A stretch of 64,000 bases of DNA from assembly GCA_913057515.1 (NCBI GenBank), contig CAJXOJ010000006.1, positions 25,464 to 89,463 on the forward strand, written 5' to 3'. The DNA comes from an uncultured Cycloclasticus sp. GTDB taxonomy: Bacteria; Pseudomonadota; Gammaproteobacteria; Methylococcales; Cycloclasticaceae. Below the pieces are notes generated by a model. It saw only the letters and a list, made by a program, of their open reading frames with translations. It did not search any database and had not been told where the DNA came from. The stretch's first letter is position 1, and each line of letters starts with the position of its first letter. A program made the translations under genes and the position numbers. Below, piece after piece: positions 53,903-62,748 of the stretch.

Positions 53903-54313
53903 ATGCTTAAAATACTCAGTGCGTTAGTTGCCGGTGTTATTTTTGGCGTCGGTTTGGCGTTATCGCAAATGGTAAACCCCAATAAAGTGATCAATTTTTT
54001 AGATATCACCGGTCAATGGGACCCCAGTTTAATGTTTGTTTTAGGGGGCGCTGTTTTAACAACAACGCTTGCTTACCGTTTTATTTTTTCAAGAGGTAAA
54101 CCTCTTTTGGCTGACGACTTTCAATTACCAACCTTATTACAAATAGACCGTCCGTTAATTATAGGCGCGGCGTTATTTGGTATTGGTTGGGGCGTTATTG
54201 GTTATTGCCCAGGTCCTGCGGTTGCAAGTTTAGGGTTTGGTTTTCAAGAACCGTTGCTGGTCGTGGTATCCATGTTGGTGGGTATGTTGCTCTATAAGGC
54301 AGCTGTTAAATAA
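53903..54313 (+). CDS. YeeE/YedE family half-size transporter, second subunit
   Basis: A 136-residue membrane protein, second of the YeeE pair. The open frame extends back to 53795, but ATG 53903, two bases after the first subunit's stop and behind GGGGGG, is the clear start (MLKILSALVAGVIFGVGLALSQMV). It has the NPNKVINFLDITGQWDPSL segment and GWGVIGYCPGPAVAS with C102, the second conserved cysteine motif of the family. Its stop directly adjoins the end of the convergent TauE/SafE gene. Confidence 0.88.
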   Translation: MLKILSALVAGVIFGVGLALSQMVNPNKVINFLDITGQWDPSLMFVLGGAVLTTTLAYRFIFSRGKPLLADDFQLPTLLQIDRPLIIGAALFGIGWGVIGYCPGPAVASLGFGFQEPLLVVVSMLVGMLLYKAAVK

Positions 54314-55150
54314 TTAAAAAATTGCGCTGATAAACATTTTTAAGCCAACAAAAAGCATGATGACGGCAAACGTTTTCTTCATTGCACCGGTAGGGATTGT
54401 GTGTGCTAGATGCACACCAATCGGTGCGGCGAATAAGCTGGCTACACTAATGCCCAGAAAGGCAGGTATATTAATATAGCCAATATTGCCTTCCATGGGG
54501 ATAGTGTTTTTTAGGCCGAGAATAATAAAACTAATGGCACCAAAAATGGCAATAGGTAGGCCAAAGGTGCTTCCAAACGCAATAGCTTTTTTCATCGGTA
54601 CGTTGTGCAATAACATGTACGGAACAGTAAAAGTACCGCCACCAATACCAATCAGCGTGGAAAGTATCCCTAAAACACTACCGGCGAGACTCAAGGGTAG
54701 TGGCGAAGGCAGTTTGCGCTCAGGATTCGGTGTTAACTTTAGTGCCATACGAAGGCCATTCAGTAATAAAAACCCACCAAACACCATAGAGAGCAGCTCA
54801 GTCGTCAGGTAATGCACTAAGTGGGCGCCAAAATAAGCGCCAATAGCAATACCTGGGGTGAAATATTTAACAACTTTCCAGTCAATGGCGCCACGCTTGT
54901 TTTGCGCATAAATGGCGGAAAGGGAGGTGATAATAATAGTGGCTAAAGAAGTAGCAATCGCAGTTTGCATGCTGGTTTCTACTGGCATACCATTGAGGGG
55001 TAATAGCCAAGCTAAAAATGGCACAATAGCAATACCGCCGCCGATACCTAAGAGGCCTGAAATCAGTCCTGTGAAGGATCCAAACAGCAAACAGTACATG
55101 AAAATCTCTAACACAATAAAACCTTGGGTTGAAAAAAAGCTTAAAATCAT
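54314..55150 (-). CDS. TauE/SafE family sulfite/anion exporter-type permease
   Basis: A 278-residue membrane protein with two repeats of the TauE/SafE fold, each marked by a glycine-rich motif: GLISGLLGIGGGIAIVP and GILSTLIGIGGGTFTVPYMLLHNVP. About eight hydrophobic helices. Relatives export sulfite, sulfoacetate or related sulfur anions. Convergence with the YeeE pair suggests a shared sulfur role, though the two are on opposite strands. The ATG at 55150 leaves only about 20 bases to divergent cca and has no clear ribosome-binding site; the in-frame ATG at 55099 (MYCLLFGSF) is an alternative that leaves more room for promoters. Confidence 0.87.
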   Translation of the reverse strand: MILSFFSTQGFIVLEIFMYCLLFGSFTGLISGLLGIGGGIAIVPFLAWLLPLNGMPVETSMQTAIATSLATIIITSLSAIYAQNKRGAIDWKVVKYFTPGIAIGAYFGAHLVHYLTTELLSMVFGGFLLLNGLRMALKLTPNPERKLPSPLPLSLAGSVLGILSTLIGIGGGTFTVPYMLLHNVPMKKAIAFGSTFGLPIAIFGAISFIILGLKNTIPMEGNIGYINIPAFLGISVASLFAAPIGVHLAHTIPTGAMKKTFAVIMLFVGLKMFISAIF

Positions 55151-55171
55151 AACATATATTAGACTATGGTA

Positions 55172-56398
55172 ATGGAGATATATCTGGTAGGCGGTGCCGT
55201 CAGGGATAAGCTGCTTAACTATCCGTCAAAGGATAGGGATTATGTTGTTGTTGGCTCATCGGTAGATGAAATGCTACAACAAGGCTTTGAGCAAGTAGGT
55301 AAGGATTTTCCTGTTTTTCTTCACCCGGATACAAAAGCGGAATATGCCTTAGCAAGAACAGAACGCAAAATTGGCGGTGGTTACAAAGGGTTTGAAGTGC
55401 ATGCGTCACCAGAAGTGACATTAGAGGAGGATTTGCAACGGCGTGATTTGACGATCAATGCGATGGCACAACGTGCCGACGAATTGATTGACCCATACGG
55501 TGGCAAAGTTGATTTAGAAGCTCGAATATTGCGTCACGTGTCTCCACACTTTACAGAAGACCCGTTACGCATCTTGCGGGTGGCACGATTTGCTGCACGT
55601 TATGCGCATCTGGGTTTTAGCGTGGCGCCAGAGACCATGAAACTGATGCAAGAAATGGTTAGTAGTGGTGAGCTTGCCTTGTTAACAGCGGAGCGTGTTT
55701 GGCAAGAAATTAGTCGCTCATTGGGTGAGCAATCACCAGATATATTTTTTGAAGTATTAAGGCAATGTGACGCCTTAGCGGTTATTTTGCCGGAGTTGGA
55801 CGTATTATTCGGTGTCCCTCAGCCAGCAAAGCACCATCCTGAAATTGACACCGGTATTCATACAATGATGGTGCTACGTCAAGCCGCTAAGTTATCGGAC
55901 AGTGCTGTCGTGCGTTTTGCGGCATTGGTGCATGACCTTGGGAAAGGGCTGACGAAAGCGGATAACTGGCCGTCTCATCATGGTCATGAGGAGATGGGGT
56001 TAACGGCTTTAAAGAAGATGGCAACACGTTTGCGAATTCCTAATGAATTTGTTGATCTGGCAGAAAAAGTGATGAAATATCATACGCATTGTCATCGGGC
56101 ATTTGAGTTAAAAGCAGCGACCTTATTGAAAGTGTTGGAGGCATTAGGGGCTTTTCGCCAACCGCAAAAATTAACCTCATTTTTATTGGCTTGTGAGGCA
56201 GACGCCAGAGGTCGAAAGGGTTTTGAAAACAAGGACTATCCACAGGCTGATTGGATTAAACAGGCTTACTTTGCAGCGAATGAAGTTGACCCTAAAGAGT
56301 TTGTTAAACAGGGTTTAGTGGGTAAGAAAATTGGTGATGCCATTCATAAACGGCGGCTTGAAGTCATTCAACAATTAAAGCATGCAAGAGCAGACTAA
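55172..56398 (+). CDS. cca: CCA tRNA nucleotidyltransferase with HD domain
   Basis: Adds or repairs the 3' CCA of tRNAs without a template. The 408-residue product has LVGGAVRDKLL, the catalytic DRDYVV, the RRDLTINAMA and DPLRILRVARFAAR segments, and a C-terminal HD phosphohydrolase domain (VRFAALVHDLGKGL) found in gammaproteobacterial enzymes. I chose the second ATG at 55172 because MEIYLVGGAVRD aligns with the E. coli start; the ATG at 55166 would add two residues. It is divergent from the TauE/SafE gene with almost no spacer. Confidence 0.95.
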   Translation: MEIYLVGGAVRDKLLNYPSKDRDYVVVGSSVDEMLQQGFEQVGKDFPVFLHPDTKAEYALARTERKIGGGYKGFEVHASPEVTLEEDLQRRDLTINAMAQRADELIDPYGGKVDLEARILRHVSPHFTEDPLRILRVARFAARYAHLGFSVAPETMKLMQEMVSSGELALLTAERVWQEISRSLGEQSPDIFFEVLRQCDALAVILPELDVLFGVPQPAKHHPEIDTGIHTMMVLRQAAKLSDSAVVRFAALVHDLGKGLTKADNWPSHHGHEEMGLTALKKMATRLRIPNEFVDLAEKVMKYHTHCHRAFELKAATLLKVLEALGAFRQPQKLTSFLLACEADARGRKGFENKDYPQADWIKQAYFAANEVDPKEFVKQGLVGKKIGDAIHKRRLEVIQQLKHARAD

Positions 56399-56472
56399 AG
56401 TCGTTGGGCATAAAGTCTGCCAATGATGTTGTTGTGTGTATTTTATAATACTGAGCATGCATATTTAGAGGC

Positions 56473-57165
56473 TTAAACGGGCAAAAAGACAAACCGGGCA
56501 GCCGACTGAAAAACATTTTTTATAGTGCGATGGTTTTTAGTCGCAATAACCAGTGCGAGCAGATCCTGTTGACCAATGAGCTTGCCAAATAACCGATCAT
56601 AACTTCGGTTTGTTGCGGAGAGGCCTTTACCAGAACTGAGTAAAAAAAGTTCTCCATTTTGTTTTCTTTTGGTTTGCAGTAACCATGAAGCGACTTCAAT
56701 ATTGCGTGCGCCGTTATACACTTTTTGAGCATCTAAGCTATCGAATAAATAAAACTGGCTTTTACCGTTATATGACAAAGTAAGCATGCTAGCTAAGCCT
56801 GATACATAAGCAAGTACACGGTCACCTTGATATTGTTCGTTAAAAGCGAGTCGAATACTGTCCACGCTACTTTTGCCATTTACGGTTGGAAAGGGTTGTT
56901 TAAAAATACGTGCTACAGCGGCTTCTCTTGATTTTAAATTGGTTTTCTTCCATTCTCGTGGGTTACGTTTGTAGAGTTTTGTTGCTAGTAGCCTTAGGTG
57001 TTTGATAGTTTGTTTTACGTGGGTGTCAGCGACCATGTCGATATCAGTCTTGGCCATGGCGTTAAGATTAAAGTATTCGTAATGGTAACCTTTTTGGTCG
57101 GGGACTTGAGCGCAAGCACTTAATAGAAGGGCCAAAAATAGCAACAAAAAGAATCGGTTTTGCAT
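56473..57165 (-). CDS. Uncharacterised lipoprotein
   Basis: A 230-residue lipoprotein; the lipobox LLSAC places the lipidated Cys near residue 18, followed by Ala-Gln, which favours the outer membrane. The mature part has a basic helical region (TIKHLRLLATKLYKRNPREWKK) and a mixed alpha/beta domain (DRVLAYVSGLASMLTLSYNGKSQFYLFD). I do not recognise a named family and propose no function. It is convergent with cca and divergent from the pteridine reductase. Confidence 0.7.
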   Translation of the reverse strand: MQNRFFLLLFLALLLSACAQVPDQKGYHYEYFNLNAMAKTDIDMVADTHVKQTIKHLRLLATKLYKRNPREWKKTNLKSREAAVARIFKQPFPTVNGKSSVDSIRLAFNEQYQGDRVLAYVSGLASMLTLSYNGKSQFYLFDSLDAQKVYNGARNIEVASWLLQTKRKQNGELFLLSSGKGLSATNRSYDRLFGKLIGQQDLLALVIATKNHRTIKNVFQSAARFVFLPV

Positions 57166-57218
57166 ATGTTATTCAGTAGTATGTTCTTATTGAAAGTCTA
57201 GTTTAATTCGAGGGTGGT

Positions 57219-57953
57219 GTGTCCAAATTGCAGAAAATAGTGTTAATTACTGGTGCGGCAAGGCGAATTGGCGCGCAAATGACGAAAACGTTTCATGCGG
57301 CAGGGTACGGCGTTGTGGTTCACTATCGTCATTCACGCAGCGAAGCAGATGAGCTTGTTCAGCTATTAAATAATAAAAGAGAGCACTCTGCGTGGGCTAT
57401 AAAAGCGGATTTACAGTCGGTGCAGAAAATTGAGCAGATGGTCGATCAGGTGATTACTATGCATGGGCGTTTGGACGTATTGATTAATAATGCGTCTACA
57501 TTTTACCCAACGCCAGTTGGCGATGCTAATGAGAGTGAGTGGAATGATTTGATGGGGAGTAATTTAAAAGCCCCATTTTTTGTCAGTAAAGTGGCGTTCA
57601 AGGCATTAAAAAAAACCAAAGGTTGTATTGTTAATATTGTTGATATTTATGCTAAACGTTCATTGGTAGATTACCCGATTTATAGCACCGCAAAAGCGGG
57701 GTTATATGCGTTAACAGAATCGTTAGCTAAGGAGTTGGCGCCAGATGTGCGGGTGAATGGCGTATCGCCAGGGGCAATTTTATGGCCAGAAAGTCAGGCA
57801 ACTGAATTGACCGACAGCATTGTTGAAAAAATTCCTTTGCAGCGACAAGGTGCACCCAGCGATATTGCCGAAACAGTGTTATTTTTAGCCCAAAATGCGG
57901 CTTATATTACCGGTCAGGTGATTGCGGTTGATGGCGGTAAAAGCCTTGTCTAA
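57219..57953 (+). CDS. Pteridine reductase-like short-chain dehydrogenase (FolM/PTR1 type)
   Basis: A 244-residue SDR. The nucleotide motif TGAARRIG (residues 11–18) is the TGxxRxIG form typical of pteridine reductases, rather than the common TGxxxGIG. NNASTFYP, the catalytic Y155-STA-K159, and VNGVSPGAILWPE follow. These fit FolM/PTR1, which reduce dihydropterins or dihydrofolate with NADPH. Its neighbours folK and folB, facing it and overlapping by 4 bases, make a pterin substrate likely. Whether it replaces or supplements FolA is unknown. GTG start. Confidence 0.85.
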   Translation: MSKLQKIVLITGAARRIGAQMTKTFHAAGYGVVVHYRHSRSEADELVQLLNNKREHSAWAIKADLQSVQKIEQMVDQVITMHGRLDVLINNASTFYPTPVGDANESEWNDLMGSNLKAPFFVSKVAFKALKKTKGCIVNIVDIYAKRSLVDYPIYSTAKAGLYALTESLAKELAPDVRVNGVSPGAILWPESQATELTDSIVEKIPLQRQGAPSDIAETVLFLAQNAAYITGQVIAVDGGKSLV

Positions 57954-58441
57954 TCCCAACTAAAATCAATGCGTTTTTGTACGATGTTAGATTTGTCGAA
58001 ATGTTGCCAGAGCTGCTGGTAAGAGGTCTGTAAAACAGGGTGTTGTAGGTTGCCAGCAATTTCAGCCAGTGGCTCTAAGACGAATGCATACTGAGTTATT
58101 TCGCCACGCGGAATATCGAGAAGAGGGTCTTTGCTGATGAAGTTGCCATACAGGATTAAATCTAAATCCAGTGTTCGCGGGTTAAATTTTTTCTGATCAA
58201 GGGTGCGGCCATTGTCTTTTTCAATCGTATCAAGAATGGTATCTACTTGTATTGCGGACAGATCTGTTTCAAAAGCAGCAATTAAATTTAGAAAGGGTTG
58301 ACCATCAAAACCAACCGCGTCGGACTCATAAACGCTGGATAAGGTGAGGTTGCCGAATTGTTTTTTTAAGGCATTTATACCGGCACGGATATGTTTTTCG
58401 CGCTCAATGTTGCTGCCAATGCTTAGGTAAACAGTGGTCAT
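57950..58441 (-). CDS. folK: 6-hydroxymethyl-7,8-dihydropterin pyrophosphokinase
   Basis: Transfers pyrophosphate from ATP to hydroxymethyldihydropterin in folate synthesis. The 163-residue product has the N-terminal TVYLSIGSNIEREKHI, SSVYESDAVG, PFLNLIAAFET and the signature FNPRTLDLDLILYGN with the two metal-binding aspartates. Normal length. It overlaps upstream folB by four bases (ATGA) and overlaps the 3' end of the pteridine reductase gene. Confidence 0.95.
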   Translation of the reverse strand: MTTVYLSIGSNIEREKHIRAGINALKKQFGNLTLSSVYESDAVGFDGQPFLNLIAAFETDLSAIQVDTILDTIEKDNGRTLDQKKFNPRTLDLDLILYGNFISKDPLLDIPRGEITQYAFVLEPLAEIAGNLQHPVLQTSYQQLWQHFDKSNIVQKRIDFSWD

Positions 58442-58797
58442 TGGGGTTTTGATCCACGCTCAATAATAATGCCAACGTCATCGGCGTGGCGTAATGCTCC
58501 TTTCTTGTTCAAGGTTAGCTTTAGCCAAGGGACATTGAAATCATGAATAATCAGTTCGGCAACTTTTTCGGCTAATGTTTCAACTAACTGAAACTCACTT
58601 TTTTCGACAAAATCAATCACTGCTTTCGATAGAGATTTATAGTCTAAAGTGTCGTCAATATGATCACTAGCAGCAGCTTTTTTTATGTCCGCGGCCATTT
58701 CGATATCAAAGAAAACGGGCTGTTTTACTTTGCGTTCCCAGTCAAAAATGCCAATGATGGCTTCAATTTGTAAGTTTCGTAGAAAAATAATATCCAT
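58438..58797 (-). CDS. folB: Dihydroneopterin aldolase
   Basis: Cleaves dihydroneopterin to 6-hydroxymethyldihydropterin and glycolaldehyde, supplying the FolK substrate. The 119-residue product has LRNLQIEAIIGIFDWERKVKQPVFFDIEM (substrate Glu region), DDTLDYKSLSKAVIDFVE, LVETLAEKVAELI and the C-terminal KKGALRHADDVGIIIER. All family blocks are present. It is followed by folK with an ATGA overlap and lies 11 bases from tsaD, so tsaD–folB–folK may be one transcript. Confidence 0.95.
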   Translation of the reverse strand: MDIIFLRNLQIEAIIGIFDWERKVKQPVFFDIEMAADIKKAAASDHIDDTLDYKSLSKAVIDFVEKSEFQLVETLAEKVAELIIHDFNVPWLKLTLNKKGALRHADDVGIIIERGSKPQ

Positions 58798-58808
58798 AAG
58801 GTCTTTGT

Positions 58809-59843
58809 TTACTTTGTTTGAGGCGTATTAAGTGCAGATAGTGGCCAGCGAGGTCGAGCTTTAATGCTGAGCTCGTCGAATTCCCCAGCTAATAGACGTT
58901 GATAACCAGCGTAAGCGATCATGGCGCCATTGTCAGTACAAAATTCATGGCGGGGATAAAATACCTTGGCGCTGATTTCTTTGGCCATTTGGTCCAGTGT
59001 TTTACGTAAACGTTGGTTGGCGCTGACGCCACCAGCAACTACTAAGGTGGAGAGCCCGGTTTGAGTTAAAGCGCGTTTGCATTTAATCGCCAATGTGTCA
59101 GCCACGGCATCTTCGAAGGCTCTGGCGATATCAGCACAGGTTTGCTCGTCTAAAACATGTTGCTGGCTGGTTGTTAAGGCAAAAGTTTTGAGCCCGCTAA
59201 AGCTAAAATCAAGCCCTGGCCGATTGGTCATAGGGCGTGGAAAATTAAACCTTTCCGGATTGCCATTTTTGGCGCAAGCGGCCAAGGCAGGTCCCCCTGG
59301 ATAGCCTAAATTGAGTAATTTTGCTGTTTTATCAAAGGCTTCGCCGGCAGCATCATCTAAGGATTCGCCGAGTAGTTGATAGTCGCCTATTTGATTGACC
59401 TTAATTAATTGTGTGTGCCCGCCTGAGACCAATAAGGCAACAAAAGGAAAGCTAGGTGGTGTTGTTTCAAGCATGGGGGCTAATAAATGACCTTCCATAT
59501 GGTGAACGCCGATAGAGGGGATGTCCCATGCATAAGCCAAGCTTCGAGCAACGCTAGCTCCAGCAAAGAGAGCGCCAACAAGTCCCGGCCCAGATGTATA
59601 GGCAACGCCGGACAACTCACGACTAGTTACGCTGGCATTAGCAAAGCATTGTTTAATAAGTGGAATTAGTTTACGGACGTGGTCTCGTGAAGCCAGTTCA
59701 GGCACAACGCCTCCGTACTCCGCATGCATGTCAATTTGGCTATACAGCGCATCAGCGAGTAAGCCGCGTTCGCCATACAAGGCAACGCCTGTTTCGTCAC
59801 AGGATGTTTCAATACCAAGAACAAGTGGTGGCTGGGTAGTCAT
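58809..59843 (-). CDS. tsaD: tRNA N6-threonylcarbamoyladenosine synthase subunit TsaD
   Basis: Transfers threonylcarbamoyl to A37 of ANN-decoding tRNAs, with TsaB and TsaE. The 344-residue ASKHA-fold product has [15 protein letters not shown], the metal-binding [10 protein letters not shown] histidines, [24 protein letters not shown], and [13 protein letters not shown]. Complete. It is divergent from rpsU, the classical gammaproteobacterial arrangement around the macromolecular synthesis operon. Confidence 0.97.
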   Translation of the reverse strand: MTTQPPLVLGIETSCDETGVALYGERGLLADALYSQIDMHAEYGGVVPELASRDHVRKLIPLIKQCFANASVTSRELSGVAYTSGPGLVGALFAGASVARSLAYAWDIPSIGVHHMEGHLLAPMLETTPPSFPFVALLVSGGHTQLIKVNQIGDYQLLGESLDDAAGEAFDKTAKLLNLGYPGGPALAACAKNGNPERFNFPRPMTNRPGLDFSFSGLKTFALTTSQQHVLDEQTCADIARAFEDAVADTLAIKCKRALTQTGLSTLVVAGGVSANQRLRKTLDQMAKEISAKVFYPRHEFCTDNGAMIAYAGYQRLLAGEFDELSIKARPRWPLSALNTPQTK

Positions 59844-59983
59844 TGATGGCGATGGTTTAGCAAGGTTTTAAAGCAGGCTATTATACGCAAACAAGGCGCT
59901 TTCTGCCTAAACGATATGAAGCTCACGTTAACCATTAACAATAGATTTTCGTTAAAGGTGTTGTTATTAGGAGAGTATGGGTG

Positions 59984-60012
59984 TTGGCATATGGCTTTGC
60001 TGCGTGTATAAT
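59984..60012 (+). promoter_or_regulatory. Sigma-70 promoter for rpsU
   Basis: TTGGCA (59984–59989) and a perfect TATAAT (60007–60012) are separated by exactly 17 bases, about 45 bases before the rpsU ATG. AAGAAGAGAGAAA just upstream of the ATG provides the ribosome-binding region. This should drive the rpsU–yqeY–dnaG–rpoD block. Confidence 0.82.
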
Positions 60013-60057
60013 CCGCCATCCTTTTACACCATTTAACTTTTAAGAAGAGAGAAATAC

Positions 60058-60285
60058 ATGCCTTCAGTTCGCGTTAAAGATAACGAACCATTTGACTTTG
60101 CTCTACGTCGTTTTAAGCGTACATGTGAAAGAGCCGGCGTTTTGGCTGAATCACGTAAACGTGAGTTTTATGAAAAGCCAACTGCTGAGCGCAAGCGTAA
60201 AGCAGCTGCAGCGGTTAAACGTCATTTGAAAGGGTTGTCTCGCACACGTCGCGCATTGAACAACCTTCGTCGTGGCCGTAGCTAA
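60058..60285 (+). CDS. rpsU: 30S ribosomal protein S21
   Basis: A 75-residue, very basic protein of the small subunit that helps initiation on mRNAs. It begins [21 protein letters not shown] and has [19 protein letters not shown] and [12 protein letters not shown], the S21 signature. It is a few residues longer than the 71-residue E. coli protein, mainly through a longer Arg-rich tail. First gene of the macromolecular synthesis operon. Confidence 0.97.
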   Translation: MPSVRVKDNEPFDFALRRFKRTCERAGVLAESRKREFYEKPTAERKRKAAAAVKRHLKGLSRTRRALNNLRRGRS

Positions 60286-60311
60286 TATTTGCTACTCGCG
60301 TCGTTAATATA

Positions 60312-60770
60312 ATGAGCGAACAAGCCACGCCTTTATTGCACCGTATCCGTGAGGATATGAAGTTAGCAATGAAGGCTAAAGAAAAAGAAAAGCTGAGTGT
60401 TATTCGTTTAATACTCGCTGCTATTAAGCAAAAAGAAGTCGATGAGCGTATCGAATTAGATGATACGCAAGTCCTTCAATTGCTCGATAAGATGGTCAAA
60501 CAGCGTCGTGATTCAATAGAGGCGTTTGACAAAGCAGGTCGTGACGACCTATCACTGATAGAGCAAAAAGAAACAAGTATTATCCAGCAGTACTTGCCCC
60601 AACAATTAACTGAATCAGAGGTCGATCAACTGATCGATCAGGCGATTACCGAATCTGGTGCGCAAGGCATGAAAGATATGGGTAAAGTGATGGGTATTCT
60701 TCGTCCTAAATTACAAGGTCGTGCAGACGTTGGTGCGGCAAGCGGTAAAATAAAAGCCAAGCTTTCTTAA
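60312..60770 (+). CDS. GatB/YqeY domain protein
   Basis: A 152-residue GatB/YqeY family protein, related to the tail domain of the amidotransferase subunit GatB that binds tRNA. Conserved blocks are LLHRIREDMKLAMKAKEKEKLSVIRLILAAIKQKEVDER, EQKETSIIQQYLPQQL and GMKDMGKVMGILRPKLQGRAD. The free-standing protein has no firm function. Its place between rpsU and dnaG is conserved in many gammaproteobacteria. It starts 26 bases after rpsU; a 168-base gap without a recognised gene precedes dnaG. Confidence 0.92.
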   Translation: MSEQATPLLHRIREDMKLAMKAKEKEKLSVIRLILAAIKQKEVDERIELDDTQVLQLLDKMVKQRRDSIEAFDKAGRDDLSLIEQKETSIIQQYLPQQLTESEVDQLIDQAITESGAQGMKDMGKVMGILRPKLQGRADVGAASGKIKAKLS

Positions 60771-60938
60771 TTTGTTTTTATTTAGTGGTCCGCATGATCA
60801 CTGTATGACAAATTGGTAGGCATGGAGAAGCGCATCAATTTCACTGGGCACTTCCGGCTCGTATAGAAAAGTATTAACGCTTGTTAATGTTGTCTATGCT
60901 TCAAGCAAGAATCATAGGGTAAATAAAATACCATAATC

Positions 60939-62663
60939 ATGGCAGGTCGAATCCCCCAGCATTTTATTGATGACTTATTGGCAAGAACCGATATTGTCGA
61001 GGTGATTGATAGCTTGCTACCGTTGAAAAAAAAAGGTGCAAACTACTCTGCTTGTTGCCCTTTTCATAACGAGAAAACCCCTAGTTTTACTGTCAGCCAA
61101 GACAAGCAGTTTTATCATTGTTTTGGTTGTGGCCAGAGTGGTTCGGTGATTGGCTTTTTAATGGATTACAGCCACTTTAGTTTTGTAGAAGCAATTGAAG
61201 AATTAGCAAGCCGCGCTGGCGTGGAGGTTTTACGCGAGCAAGGGTTTGAAACGGAGAAACCAAAACGGGATTTATCGCCATTGCTGCGTATGAATGAGAA
61301 GGTGAGTGACTTTTACCAGCAGCAACTGCGACAGCATGGGGCTAGTCATATTGCGACGGAGTACTTGAAAAATAGAGGGCTGACAGGCGAAGTGGCTAAA
61401 ACCTTCCAATTAGGTTTTGCACCACCAGGTTGGAGCAATTTGCTGTCGTCGTTGGGCCAAGATAACGATTCGCTCCATCAGTTAGGTGAATTAGGGCTTG
61501 TGGTGACGAATGAAAATAATAAAACGTATGACCGCTTTAGAGAGCGAATTATTTTCCCTATCCGTAATAAACGTGGGCAAACTATCGGGTTTGGTGGTCG
61601 AGTTCTAGATGGCGGCGAGCCAAAGTATTTAAACTCTCCAGAAACGCCGCTCTACCATAAAGGCCGTGAAGTATATGGTTTATATGAAGCGCTAAAATCG
61701 TCTACTAAAATACAGCAAATTATTGTGGTTGAAGGCTACTTAGACGTTATTTCGCTTTATCAGCAGGGCGTTACAAATGCTGTTGCTGCCTTGGGTACCG
61801 CAATCACTCGCGAGCACGTTGATTTATTATTTCGCTCTGTGTCCACCTTGGTGATATGTATGGATGGTGACACAGCGGGACAAAAAGCAGCATGGCGTGC
61901 TGTGACGAATGCTTTGCCAGCTTTGCGCACTGGACGGCAAATAAAAGTATTACTGTTAGCTGAGGGTGAAGATCCTGATAGTTTAATTCGTGAAAAAGGG
62001 GCCTCACACTTTGAGCAGTTGGTAGAGCAGGCGACGCCGTTGTCCAGTTATTTTTTTGATTACTTAGGTAAACAGCACCCGTTGACGACAATTGAAGGGC
62101 GGGCTGGTTTTATGGAGCAAGCGAAACCATTGCTAGATACATTACCTGCGGGTGCTTTTGCAGAATTAATGAAGAAACAATTAGCACAGCTAACTAAAAT
62201 GGAAAAGCAAGGTGCGGCTGCTTCCTTCAAGCCTCGGTTTGGTGCGCGACAAGTTGTTAAAAAAACTGGGGCCGCCCCCCTTTCGGCTATGAGGCATTTA
62301 ATAATGCTGATTCTTCATGAGCCTGCGTTGGTGCAAAAAATTAATACACAAGACGCTTGGTTACAATTAAATGTGCCAGGAATGCCGGTATTAAATGAAA
62401 TTATTTCGGTGTTAAATGGTCATATAGAGGTATCGCCAGCAATGCTGCTAGAACGGTTTCGTGGGCACGAACATGAAAAAATTATTAGAGCATTGTTTGC
62501 CGAAGAGCGATTAATCGAAGGGGAGTCGACTGAGCAGGAGTTTTTAGGCGCGATTGAGCGCTTGAAAGAGCAGGCAAAAAAGAGTCGTTATGAAATATTA
62601 TTGGCAAAAGCAGAAGATTTAAGTGAAGAAGAAAGAGATGAGCTTAGAGAATTAATGAAATAA
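60939..62663 (+). CDS. dnaG: DNA primase
   Basis: Makes RNA primers at the replication fork. The 574-residue product has the N-terminal zinc ribbon (C40, H43, C61, C64; [20 protein letters not shown]), the RNA-polymerase domain with [13 protein letters not shown] (Toprim Glu in VVEGYLDV) and [14 protein letters not shown] (metal aspartates), and a C-terminal helicase-binding domain. Full length. It lies between yqeY and rpoD as expected. Confidence 0.97.
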   Translation: MAGRIPQHFIDDLLARTDIVEVIDSLLPLKKKGANYSACCPFHNEKTPSFTVSQDKQFYHCFGCGQSGSVIGFLMDYSHFSFVEAIEELASRAGVEVLREQGFETEKPKRDLSPLLRMNEKVSDFYQQQLRQHGASHIATEYLKNRGLTGEVAKTFQLGFAPPGWSNLLSSLGQDNDSLHQLGELGLVVTNENNKTYDRFRERIIFPIRNKRGQTIGFGGRVLDGGEPKYLNSPETPLYHKGREVYGLYEALKSSTKIQQIIVVEGYLDVISLYQQGVTNAVAALGTAITREHVDLLFRSVSTLVICMDGDTAGQKAAWRAVTNALPALRTGRQIKVLLLAEGEDPDSLIREKGASHFEQLVEQATPLSSYFFDYLGKQHPLTTIEGRAGFMEQAKPLLDTLPAGAFAELMKKQLAQLTKMEKQGAAASFKPRFGARQVVKKTGAAPLSAMRHLIMLILHEPALVQKINTQDAWLQLNVPGMPVLNEIISVLNGHIEVSPAMLLERFRGHEHEKIIRALFAEERLIEGESTEQEFLGAIERLKEQAKKSRYEILLAKAEDLSEEERDELRELMK

Positions 62664-62748
62664 AAGAACATTCGTAGATAAATTAAGAATATCTGCTAAA
62701 ATACTCGGTTCAGTTGGCGAAAATTTGTACTTAGTTCACGGGAACATA

